A stretch of 64,000 nucleotides of DNA from Roseburia_D yibonii (GTDB lineage Bacteria; Bacillota; Clostridia; Lachnospirales; Lachnospiraceae): NCBI RefSeq assembly GCF_014297335.1, contig NZ_JACOQH010000007.1:1-64000 (forward strand). Direction: 5' to 3'. Within the stretch, counting starts at the first letter, position 1. Each line of letters begins with the position of its first letter. A program made the position numbers and the translations under genes. The notes beneath the pieces were generated by a model. That model saw only the letters and a list, made by a program, of their open reading frames with translations. It had not been told where the DNA came from and did no database searches. Below are positions 50,035-57,855 of this stretch, piece after piece.

Positions 50035-50895
50035 ATGGCAGCAACGAAAAAAAGAATCAAACACAGAAGCGTAGGCGGCTGGATCTGGATCGTAGTAAAA
50101 TATTTTTCACTGATCTTCTTCTCATTCGCCGCAGTGCTTCCGGTGGTATCCTGCGTTATCACCGCTTTTAAAACAGACGCGGAATATCAGTCAACCAATG
50201 TAATGACATTACCGGCGGCATGGACACTGGATAACTTTATCAAAGCGTTCAACACTGCAAACATGGGAAGAGCGTTCCTTAACTCAGGAATCGTGCTTGT
50301 CTGCGTACTTGCCGGGGCGATCCTGGTCGGAACACAGCTTGCATATGTATTGAACCGTTTTAAATTCCCGGGAAATACCCTGATCCGTAACCTGTTCTTA
50401 TTTGCTTCCCTGCTTCCGGCAGTAGCAATGCAGGTAACCGTATACAACATCATGGGCGCACTCGGATTTATCAACCATCTGTATGGTTACATCATCATGA
50501 GCATGGGTACCGATATCATCTCCGTATACATCTTCATTCAGTTCATGGAAAACATTCCGGACTCTCTGGATGAATCGGCGATCATTGACGGTGCTTCCTA
50601 TTTCCAGATCTACTGGAAGATCATCCTTCCGCTGTTACAGCCGGCGATTGTGACCAGCGCCATCTTAAAGGGTGTAGGTACTTACAACGAATACTACTCA
50701 GCCAGCCTGTACTTACAGAGCAAGGATATCCGTACCATAGCAATGTCCCTGTATACATTTACAGGACCTCTCGGAAACCGTTACAACATGATCTGCGCGG
50801 GCGTTATCATTTCCCTGCTTCCGGCATTGATCATATTTATCGTGTGCCAGAAACAGATTTACAGTGGTATTACCGCGGGAGCTGTCAAAGGTTAA
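50035..50895 (+). CDS. Mannan ABC importer permease 2 (MalG type)
   Basis: The 286-residue protein has a basic N-tail, six helices and the EAA loop DESAIIDGASYFQIYWKIILPLL (E-S-A instead of E-A-A). It is separated by 15 bases from permease 1 and by 18 bases from the epimerase gene, within one operon. Confidence 0.9.
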   Translation: MAATKKRIKHRSVGGWIWIVVKYFSLIFFSFAAVLPVVSCVITAFKTDAEYQSTNVMTLPAAWTLDNFIKAFNTANMGRAFLNSGIVLVCVLAGAILVGTQLAYVLNRFKFPGNTLIRNLFLFASLLPAVAMQVTVYNIMGALGFINHLYGYIIMSMGTDIISVYIFIQFMENIPDSLDESAIIDGASYFQIYWKIILPLLQPAIVTSAILKGVGTYNEYYSASLYLQSKDIRTIAMSLYTFTGPLGNRYNMICAGVIISLLPALIIFIVCQKQIYSGITAGAVKG

Positions 50896-50913
50896 GATAA
50901 GGAGAATGAGAAT

Positions 50914-52089
50914 ATGATGGTCGAAGAAGTAAAAGAGCATTTATTACACACAATAATTCCATTCTGGAAAAATCTGCGTGACAATGAGCATGGCGGCTAT
51001 TATGGATGGCTCGGTTATGATCTCGCGCTGGATAAGAAAGCAGTCAAGGGCTGCATCTTAAACAGCCGGATCACCTGGTTCTTTGCCAATGCATATACGC
51101 TTTTAAAAGATGAAAGCCTGCTCGATGAAGCAAAACACGGATTCGCGTTCATGAAGGACTACTGCTTTGACAAGGAAAATGGCGGTATTTACTGGTCCAT
51201 CACCTATGACGGAAAACCGGAAGATACGACAAAACATACTTACAACCAGGCATTCTGCATTTACGCACTGTCTTCTTATTATGAAGCATCCAAAGATGAG
51301 GAAGCACTTGCGATGGCAAAAGAGCTGTTCCATATCATCGAGGAAAAATGCACCGATGAGGTGGGATACCTGGAAGCGTTTGACCGTGAGTTCCACCTGA
51401 TCGAGAACGACAAGCTTTCTGAAAACGGCGTGATCGCAGATAAGACGATGAACACCCTGCTCCATGTATTTGAAGCATATACCGAGCTTTACCGCGTATC
51501 CAAAGACACAGAAGTAAAGAAACGTCTGGAGTGGATCCTTGATACGATCGCAGACAAGATCTACAATCCAAAGCTTCACAGACAGGAAGTGTTTTTTGAT
51601 AAAAATTACAACAGCATTCTGGATCTGCATTCCTATGGACATGATATTGAAACAGCGTGGCTTTTAAACCGCGGTGTGGATGTCCTCGGAGAGGAAGCTT
51701 ATCAGAAGAAGATGGGACCGATCATCGACGATCTGACTGCGCAGGTTTACAAGGTTGCATTCGACGGACATTCACTTGCGAACGAGTGCGAAAAAGGCGT
51801 AGTCAATACACACCGCGTATGGTGGGTTCAGGCAGAGACCGTGATCGGATTCTTAAACGGCTATCAGAGAAATCCGGAGAAAAAAGAGTATCTGGAAGCC
51901 GCAAAAAGTGAATGGCAGTTCATCAAAGACTATGTGATCGACAAACGTGAAGGCTCCGAGTGGTTCTGGGAAGTAGACGAGAACGGAAAGCCGTATCCGG
52001 ACAGACCGATCGTAGAACCGTGGAAATGCCCGTACCATAACGGAAGAATGTGCATAGAAGTGATAAGGAGGGATATCGATGTTGCATAA
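50914..52089 (+). CDS. Mannobiose/cellobiose 2-epimerase (AGE family)
   Basis: The 391-residue protein is an (alpha/alpha)6 barrel of the N-acylglucosamine/cellobiose 2-epimerase group: HGGYYGWLGYDL, NSRITWFFANAY, KHTYNQAFCIYAL, DLHSYGHDIETAWLL and VNTHRVWWVQAE carry the conserved catalytic His and Arg/Trp residues. It turns beta-1,4-mannobiose into mannosyl-glucose, the substrate of the GH130_1 enzyme next door. It ends 11 bases inside that next gene, whose AAGGAGG lies within the epimerase coding sequence, so the two are coupled. AAGGAGAA precedes its own start; ATG 50917 is an alternative. Confidence 0.92.
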   Translation: MMVEEVKEHLLHTIIPFWKNLRDNEHGGYYGWLGYDLALDKKAVKGCILNSRITWFFANAYTLLKDESLLDEAKHGFAFMKDYCFDKENGGIYWSITYDGKPEDTTKHTYNQAFCIYALSSYYEASKDEEALAMAKELFHIIEEKCTDEVGYLEAFDREFHLIENDKLSENGVIADKTMNTLLHVFEAYTELYRVSKDTEVKKRLEWILDTIADKIYNPKLHRQEVFFDKNYNSILDLHSYGHDIETAWLLNRGVDVLGEEAYQKKMGPIIDDLTAQVYKVAFDGHSLANECEKGVVNTHRVWWVQAETVIGFLNGYQRNPEKKEYLEAAKSEWQFIKDYVIDKREGSEWFWEVDENGKPYPDRPIVEPWKCPYHNGRMCIEVIRRDIDVA

Positions 52090-53254
52090 GAAATATGAAG
52101 AAGAATTGAAGAAATACAACGAACTGATAGCCAGAAAAAATGTAAAATCTGATTTTTACAATGGAATTTACGACCGTTATGAATATCCGGTACTTACCAG
52201 AGAACATATTCCGCTTACCTGGCGTTATGATTTAAACCCGGAGACAAATCCGTACTTTATGGAACGTCTCGGCGTTAATGCGGTTTTCAATGCAGGCGCG
52301 ATCGAACTGAACGGAAAATATTACCTCGTTGCCCGTATCGAAGGAAATGACAGAAAATCTTTCTTCGGTGTTGCGGAAAGCGACAACGGAGTGGATGGTT
52401 TCAAATTCTGGGATTATCCGATCCTTCTGGACGATACCTGCCCGGAAGAGACCAACGTATATGACATGCGTCTGACCAAACATGAAGACGGATACATTTA
52501 TGGTGTATTCTGCTCCGAGAGCAAGGATAAGACCGTAAACGATCTTTCCGCAGCGGTTGCAGCAGCCGGAATCGTAAGAACCAAAGACTTAAAGCACTGG
52601 GAAAGACTGGATAACCTGGTTACCTTAAATTCCCCGCAGCAGAGAAATGTATGCCTGCATCCGGAATTCGTAAACGGAAAATATGCATTCTACACCAGAC
52701 CGATGGATGATTTCATCGACACCGGAAGCGGCGGAGGAATCGGTTTTGGCCTGTGCGACGATATCACACATGCAGTGATCGACGAAGAGCGCATGACCAG
52801 CCTTAGAAAATACCATACGATCACCGAGGCAAAGAACGGCGCAGGTGCTACTCCGATCAAGACCGACAAGGGCTGGATCCATATTGCGCACGGTGTCCGT
52901 AACACAGCAGCCGGACTTCGCTATGTTATTTACGCATTCGCGACATCCTTAGAGGATCCTGGAAAAGTGATCGCAGAGCCGTCCGGATTTTTGATCGCTC
53001 CGAGAGAGTGGGAAAGAGTCGGCGATGTATCAAACGTTGTATTTACTAACGGCGCGATCGCAAATGAAGCAGGAGAGGTATACATTTACTATGCAGCAAG
53101 TGATACCAGACTGCATGTTGCGACAACAACGATCGACAAACTGAAAGATTTCGTATTCAACACACCGGCAGATCCGGGACGTTCCGTTGAGTGCGTAGCG
53201 CAGAGATGTGATCTGATCAAAAAGAATCTGGAATTTTTAGCAAACGAAAAATAA
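52079..53254 (+). CDS. 4-O-beta-D-mannosyl-D-glucose phosphorylase (GH130_1)
   Basis: The 391-residue enzyme is a five-bladed beta-propeller of GH130, with the subfamily 1 length (about 390) and long N-terminal helix region. The proton donor is Asp129 (NVYDMRL); phosphate contacts are expected in the Arg and His residues of LHPEFVNGKYAFYTRP and the later HGVRNTAAGLRY. It phosphorolyses mannosyl-glucose to mannose 1-phosphate and glucose. It follows the epimerase with an 11-bp overlap, matching the pathway order. It may also accept epimerised longer products. Confidence 0.92.
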   Translation: MLHKKYEEELKKYNELIARKNVKSDFYNGIYDRYEYPVLTREHIPLTWRYDLNPETNPYFMERLGVNAVFNAGAIELNGKYYLVARIEGNDRKSFFGVAESDNGVDGFKFWDYPILLDDTCPEETNVYDMRLTKHEDGYIYGVFCSESKDKTVNDLSAAVAAAGIVRTKDLKHWERLDNLVTLNSPQQRNVCLHPEFVNGKYAFYTRPMDDFIDTGSGGGIGFGLCDDITHAVIDEERMTSLRKYHTITEAKNGAGATPIKTDKGWIHIAHGVRNTAAGLRYVIYAFATSLEDPGKVIAEPSGFLIAPREWERVGDVSNVVFTNGAIANEAGEVYIYYAASDTRLHVATTTIDKLKDFVFNTPADPGRSVECVAQRCDLIKKNLEFLANEK

Positions 53255-53290
53255 AGCATCCGAGTAATTGGGAAAGAAAAGGAGAATAGT

Positions 53291-54313
53291 ATGAGCAAAT
53301 ATAAAATGATCAGCCCGGCAGTGCCGAATGTGCCGTGGCAGGAAAAACCGGAAGGATTAAAAAACGCGCCGGTATGGCGTTACAATGAAAACCCGATCAT
53401 CGGAAGAAATCCGGTGGAAGGCGTAGCGCGTATCTTCAACAGCGCAGTTATGCCTTACGGTGATGAATTCATCGGTGTGTTCCGTGGCGAGCAGACAAAC
53501 GGTATCCCATATATCTACATGGGAAGAAGCAAAGACGCGATCCACTGGGATTTCGAAAAGGATAAGATCCCGTTTGTAGATGAAGACGGAAAGCCGTTCA
53601 TGCCGATCTACGCATACGATCCTCGTCTGGTAAAAGTAGAAGATACCTACTACATTATCTGGTGCCAGGATTTCTACGGCGCAGCGATCGGTGTCGCGAA
53701 GACAACAGATTTCAAGACTTTCACAAGAATTGAAAATCCGTTCCTTCCGTTTAACCGTAACGCGGTGTTATTCCCGCGCAAGATCAATGGAAACTTTATG
53801 ATGCTTTCCCGCCCGTCTGACAGTGGCCACACTCCGTTTGGTGATATCTTCGTCAGCGAGAGCCCGGATATGGTATACTGGGGCAAACACAGACATGTCA
53901 TGGGAAAAGGAAATGAATGGTGGGAGTCCTTAAAGATCGGTGGCGGAGCTGCTCCGATCGAGACATCCGAAGGATGGCTGCTTTTCTATCACGGTGTAAG
54001 TGGAACCTGCAATGGTTATGTTTATTCCATCGGCGGAGCAATCTTAGATATTGACAATCCGTCTATTGTAAAATACAGATGTGAGACTTTCCTGCTCACT
54101 CCGGAAGAATGGTATGAGGAAAGAGGATTCGTTCCGAACGTATGCTTCCCATGCGCAACCATTCATGATTCTGAGAGCGGAAAGATCGCGATTTACTACG
54201 GCGCTGCAGACAGTTATGTTGGTCTTGCGTTCACAGAATTGGATGAAATCATTGATTACATCAAAGAACACAGTGTGACCACAGTGACAGACACAGAGAT
54301 TGGCAGACGCTAA
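53291..54313 (+). CDS. Beta-1,4-manno-oligosaccharide phosphorylase (GH130_2)
   Basis: The 340-residue enzyme is a shorter GH130 protein of subfamily 2. The catalytic Asp is residue 110 (YAYDPRLVKVED); other conserved parts are VFRGEQTNGIPYIYMGRS, LFPRKINGNFMMLSRPSDSGHTPFGD, GGGAAPIETSEGWLLFYHGV. It removes mannose units one at a time from the non-reducing end of manno-oligosaccharides as mannose 1-phosphate. With the GH130_1 enzyme it forms the two-phosphorylase pathway seen in Ruminococcus and Roseburia. Two hairpins follow its stop. Confidence 0.92.
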   Translation: MSKYKMISPAVPNVPWQEKPEGLKNAPVWRYNENPIIGRNPVEGVARIFNSAVMPYGDEFIGVFRGEQTNGIPYIYMGRSKDAIHWDFEKDKIPFVDEDGKPFMPIYAYDPRLVKVEDTYYIIWCQDFYGAAIGVAKTTDFKTFTRIENPFLPFNRNAVLFPRKINGNFMMLSRPSDSGHTPFGDIFVSESPDMVYWGKHRHVMGKGNEWWESLKIGGGAAPIETSEGWLLFYHGVSGTCNGYVYSIGGAILDIDNPSIVKYRCETFLLTPEEWYEERGFVPNVCFPCATIHDSESGKIAIYYGAADSYVGLAFTELDEIIDYIKEHSVTTVTDTEIGRR

Positions 54314-54340
54314 ACAAGTACCGGCAGTTTCTTTTCATCC

Positions 54341-54421
54341 TGCGGCGGGTAATAACCCTTACACTCCAACCGCCGCAAACCTAATATATTTTGACTCGTG
54401 AGCCTGCATAAGCAGGCTCAC
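54341..54421 (+). other. Two intra-operon hairpins between GH130_2 and the esterase
   Basis: TGCGGCGG (54341-54348) pairs with CCGCCGCA (54370-54377), and GTGAGCCTGC (54398-54407) pairs perfectly with GCAGGCTCAC (54412-54421), loop ATAA. Neither is followed by a T-run. They probably stabilise or process the message ends. Confidence 0.65.
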
Positions 54422-54444
54422 AACCTATATAAGGAGAAAATGGT

Positions 54445-55575
54445 ATGCAGTTTGAGATAGATAACAAAAAAGCGATCGCGAACCGGGGAAATCTTTTCCG
54501 GTTAAAGCAGGTGATGCGGCGTGCCGAGGCAGGGGAACCAGTTAAGGTCGGATTTATCGGAGGTTCCATTACGATGGGATGTCTCGCGACCGAGCCGGAG
54601 CTCTGTTACGCGTATCGTGTGTATGAATGGTGGCAGGAAAAGTTCCCCAAAACAGAAGTTTCCTATATCAATGCCGGCATTGGCGCTACGACCTCGCAGT
54701 TTGCGGCAGCACGCGTGGAAAAGGATCTGTTAGATCAGAAGCCGGATGTGGTTTTTGTGGAATTTAGTGTAAATGACGATGCAAATGAATTTTTTATGGA
54801 AACATATGAAAGTTTGATTCGAAAAATCTACACTTTTGACCAAAATACTGCTATAATAATCATAAATTGTGTGCGTTATGACGATGGCGGTAGCGCGGAA
54901 GTCTGGCACGCAAAGGTAGCAAGATATTATGAACTGCCACAGATCAGTATGCAGCGTTCCATTTATCCGGAAGTGGCGGCGGGCAGGATAAGCGCGGAGG
55001 AGATCACCGCAGATTATCTGCACCCGAACGACATCGGACATAAACTGGTCGCAGGCGTGATAGAGAGTTTCCTGGAGGAAGTGTATACCGAGAGGGAGCA
55101 AAAAGAAGCAGAAGCGGAGGAAAAAGCGCCGCTTACGGAGGCTTCCTATCAGCATGCGGTGCGTTATCGGAATGATAACTGCGATCCGGTGATCACCGGC
55201 GGCTGGAAGAAGGATATGGAAAAGCAGAATGCGATCACGGAAGTGTTTCGGTATGGATGGACGGCAAAAGAGCCGGGATCATCCATTACCTTTGAAATCA
55301 GCGGAAGTGAGATTGCGATCCAGTACAAAAAATGTGTGAAGCACCCGGCGGTTGTCGCGGAAGCGGTCATTGACGGGGACGAGTCACAGGTGATAAAGCT
55401 GGATGCGAATTTTGAGGAAACATGGGGTGACTGTTTGTTTCTTCAGACCGTACTAAGACACGGGAAAGACGGAAAACACGAAGTGAAGATCCGGATCCCT
55501 GTGGACTGTGGACCAGTGGCAGAACCGTTTTATCTGGCATCCGTAATTTGCTCATCAAAGCAGGGGAGAGCTTGA
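54445..55575 (+). CDS. Manno-oligosaccharide acetylesterase, SGNH type (CE17-like)
   Basis: The 376-residue protein has an N-terminal SGNH hydrolase domain (about residues 28-215) with nucleophile Ser41 (FIGGSITMG), block II Gly (NAGIGATTS), block III Asn (EFSVNDDAN) and Asp190/His193 (DYLHPNDIGH). A C-terminal beta-sandwich of about 125 residues follows, like the CBM35-type domain of the Roseburia CE17 esterase. Without a signal peptide it would deacetylate imported manno-oligosaccharides, needed before phosphorolysis and epimerisation. AAGGAGAAAA precedes the start. CE2-type enzymes have the reverse domain order, so CE17 is favoured. Confidence 0.85.
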   Translation: MQFEIDNKKAIANRGNLFRLKQVMRRAEAGEPVKVGFIGGSITMGCLATEPELCYAYRVYEWWQEKFPKTEVSYINAGIGATTSQFAAARVEKDLLDQKPDVVFVEFSVNDDANEFFMETYESLIRKIYTFDQNTAIIIINCVRYDDGGSAEVWHAKVARYYELPQISMQRSIYPEVAAGRISAEEITADYLHPNDIGHKLVAGVIESFLEEVYTEREQKEAEAEEKAPLTEASYQHAVRYRNDNCDPVITGGWKKDMEKQNAITEVFRYGWTAKEPGSSITFEISGSEIAIQYKKCVKHPAVVAEAVIDGDESQVIKLDANFEETWGDCLFLQTVLRHGKDGKHEVKIRIPVDCGPVAEPFYLASVICSSKQGRA

Positions 55576-55632
55576 GTGAGAATGTTATATACAAAGGCGT
55601 GAAGCATGGCTGGCAGATAGGGAGGAAAAACC

Positions 55633-57831
55633 ATGGCAAAAAACATTGGGAAAAAGGGAAACAAAGCGGCGGTGAAAGAAAAGATGACGAAGGTGAAGGA
55701 TGCCGCAAAAAAGATCAAAGTGCCGAAGTTGCCTTTAGACGGGATCAGGATCCCGGCGCCGGGCGCGAAAAAAGAAGGTGGGAAGACTGTAAAGAGTAAA
55801 AAAGGAAACAGTAAGATCGGGTATAAACTGATCCTCGCGTTCTGCGTTCCGGTTCTTCTGATCGTCGCACTGGGAACGGTTTCATACAATCTTTCCGTAA
55901 AGAGAATCAAGAAACAATATGAGCAGTCTGTGATGGATACTGTAGCGTCCATGAGTTTAAACTGCAATCTTCTGTGCGAAAATGTGCAGAACAAGGCGGC
56001 GGAGTTTGCAAGCAACGAGTACATACAGGCGTATTATACTAAGTCCTACAAAGCGGACGCGGCAGAGGCGCAGTCCTGCTATCGTTCGGTACAGGCGGTG
56101 CTCACCACCGTCCGTGGAACATCAAGCTATATCGCAAACTACGCAGTGTTTGGTGAAAACGGAAACGGTGTTACATCAACGGCCAGCAATACGCCGATGG
56201 GTGCGTACGAAGCTTATCTGGAAACAGATGAAGGGGCGCGCTTCAGTTCCGGTTCCGGAAATGAAAATCACTGGAGCGGTTACCATACCTATCTGGATGA
56301 AAATACCGAATCCAAGACGGACAGCTATGCAGTCGCTTATATGAGAACTTTTTCCAAGGGCAATGGTTTTATCAGTCTGGATATCACCACGGCGGCGATC
56401 CAGGAAGTCCTTGCGAATATCGACAACGGGGAAGGATCTTACGTTGCGTTATTTACTCCGGATCACCGTGTGCTTACCATGGAAGACGGAAGCCTTGTAA
56501 CGACAGATCTGTTTGAAGGCAGTGATGTCGAAGAACGCGCGCTCGCAGCCGAAGAGACCGGAAACAGCTATGTGAACTTTAATGGCAAAAGCTATCTGCT
56601 CTCGGTTTCTCCGATCGGAACGACCGGAATGACCGTGGCAAGCATTGTGCCGAAGGCAACGATCCTGTCCGCGGCGTCCGGGATCCGGAATACAACGATC
56701 ATCATCGTGATCCTGGCATGCGTGGTCGCACTGCTGATCGGAAGTGTGATGGCGCAGGGCATCAGCCGTGAGGTTACTGCCTTAAAGCGTCAGATGGATA
56801 AGGTATCCGCAGGAGATTTCACAACAGAATTTACGACAAAGCGCAATGACGAGTTTAAGCTGCTTGCCGGCGGAATGACCGAGATGTTACAGAATATCAG
56901 ACAGCTGATGCAGAATGTCATCGGATTTATCGCTGCGGTCAGTGAGTCTACGGAGGGCGTGGCAGCGACCGCGAGCACGATGGTAGATTCCATGAACGGC
57001 ATCAACACCGCGATGGAAGAGGTTGCGCAAGGCGTTACCAGACAGGCGGAAGATACCGAAGTGGGACTGCGGGAAATGACGAATTTCTCGGATAAACTGA
57101 ATCTGGTGCATGGCAGAACTTCGGATATGCAGGAAAACTCCAATCAGGCGATGGAAGCGATCGAAAGCGGAAAAGTCATGGTTTACGAGCTTTCCGATAA
57201 GTCCAAAGCGGCAGCGGAGATCACGAACATCCTGATCGAGAACATCGCCGATGTAGAAGAAAATTCAAAGAGCATCGGAAGCATCATCGCGACGATCAGC
57301 GAGATCGCGGAGCAGACCAACCTTCTGTCCTTAAACGCATCGATCGAGGCGGCACGCGCAGGGGAAGCGGGCAAAGGTTTTGCGGTCGTTGCGGAGGAGA
57401 TCCGTAAACTCGCCGATCAGTCAGCGGAAGCAGGAAGCCATATCCGCCAGATAGTAGGTGTGATCCAGCAGAAGACCAAAGTTACTTCGGATTCTGCGAA
57501 ACGTGCGGAAGAATTCCTGAAAAATCAGGCGGAGTCGATCGAGGGTACGGTAGATATCTTCACCGAGATCAATACCAACGTGACGAACCTGATCAGGGTG
57601 CTCGGTGAAGTGACCGGAAATATGGAAGAAATGGTTTCCGATAAAGAAAAAGTATTTGATTCGATCCGCAGTATCGCGGCTGTTTCCGAGGAGACGGCGG
57701 CATCCGCGGAAGAAGTAACAGCAACAGTAAACGGTCAGCTTTCCGATGCGGAGAAACTGGCAGCGGCGGCAGAAGAGCTGAACCAGGAAGTTTCCCGCCT
57801 GCAGGAAGCACTGAACAAATATCAGGTATAA
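55633..57831 (+). CDS. Methyl-accepting chemotaxis protein inside the mannan operon
   Basis: The 732-residue receptor has a lysine-rich, Pro-containing cytoplasmic N-tail of about 65 residues, TM1 (about 72-94), an external dCache-like domain (about 95-345), TM2 (about 350-372), HAMP, and a signalling domain with tip AEQTNLLSLNASIEAARAGEAGKGFAVVAEEIRKLAD. The long basic tail before TM1 is unusual. AGGGAGGAA precedes the start. It is on the same strand, 57 bases after the esterase and 24 before GH1, so it should be coexpressed with mannan genes and may sense manno-oligosaccharides directly or through the binding protein. Confidence 0.9.
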   Translation: MAKNIGKKGNKAAVKEKMTKVKDAAKKIKVPKLPLDGIRIPAPGAKKEGGKTVKSKKGNSKIGYKLILAFCVPVLLIVALGTVSYNLSVKRIKKQYEQSVMDTVASMSLNCNLLCENVQNKAAEFASNEYIQAYYTKSYKADAAEAQSCYRSVQAVLTTVRGTSSYIANYAVFGENGNGVTSTASNTPMGAYEAYLETDEGARFSSGSGNENHWSGYHTYLDENTESKTDSYAVAYMRTFSKGNGFISLDITTAAIQEVLANIDNGEGSYVALFTPDHRVLTMEDGSLVTTDLFEGSDVEERALAAEETGNSYVNFNGKSYLLSVSPIGTTGMTVASIVPKATILSAASGIRNTTIIIVILACVVALLIGSVMAQGISREVTALKRQMDKVSAGDFTTEFTTKRNDEFKLLAGGMTEMLQNIRQLMQNVIGFIAAVSESTEGVAATASTMVDSMNGINTAMEEVAQGVTRQAEDTEVGLREMTNFSDKLNLVHGRTSDMQENSNQAMEAIESGKVMVYELSDKSKAAAEITNILIENIADVEENSKSIGSIIATISEIAEQTNLLSLNASIEAARAGEAGKGFAVVAEEIRKLADQSAEAGSHIRQIVGVIQQKTKVTSDSAKRAEEFLKNQAESIEGTVDIFTEINTNVTNLIRVLGEVTGNMEEMVSDKEKVFDSIRSIAAVSEETAASAEEVTATVNGQLSDAEKLAAAAEELNQEVSRLQEALNKYQV

Positions 57832-57855
57832 AAAAATAGAACTGGGAGGAACGAG

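Noticed and set aside
52079..54313. The two GH130 genes as a recent tandem duplication
   Set aside because: They differ in length and motif context and belong to separate GH130 subfamilies; they are old paralogues with distinct pathway steps.
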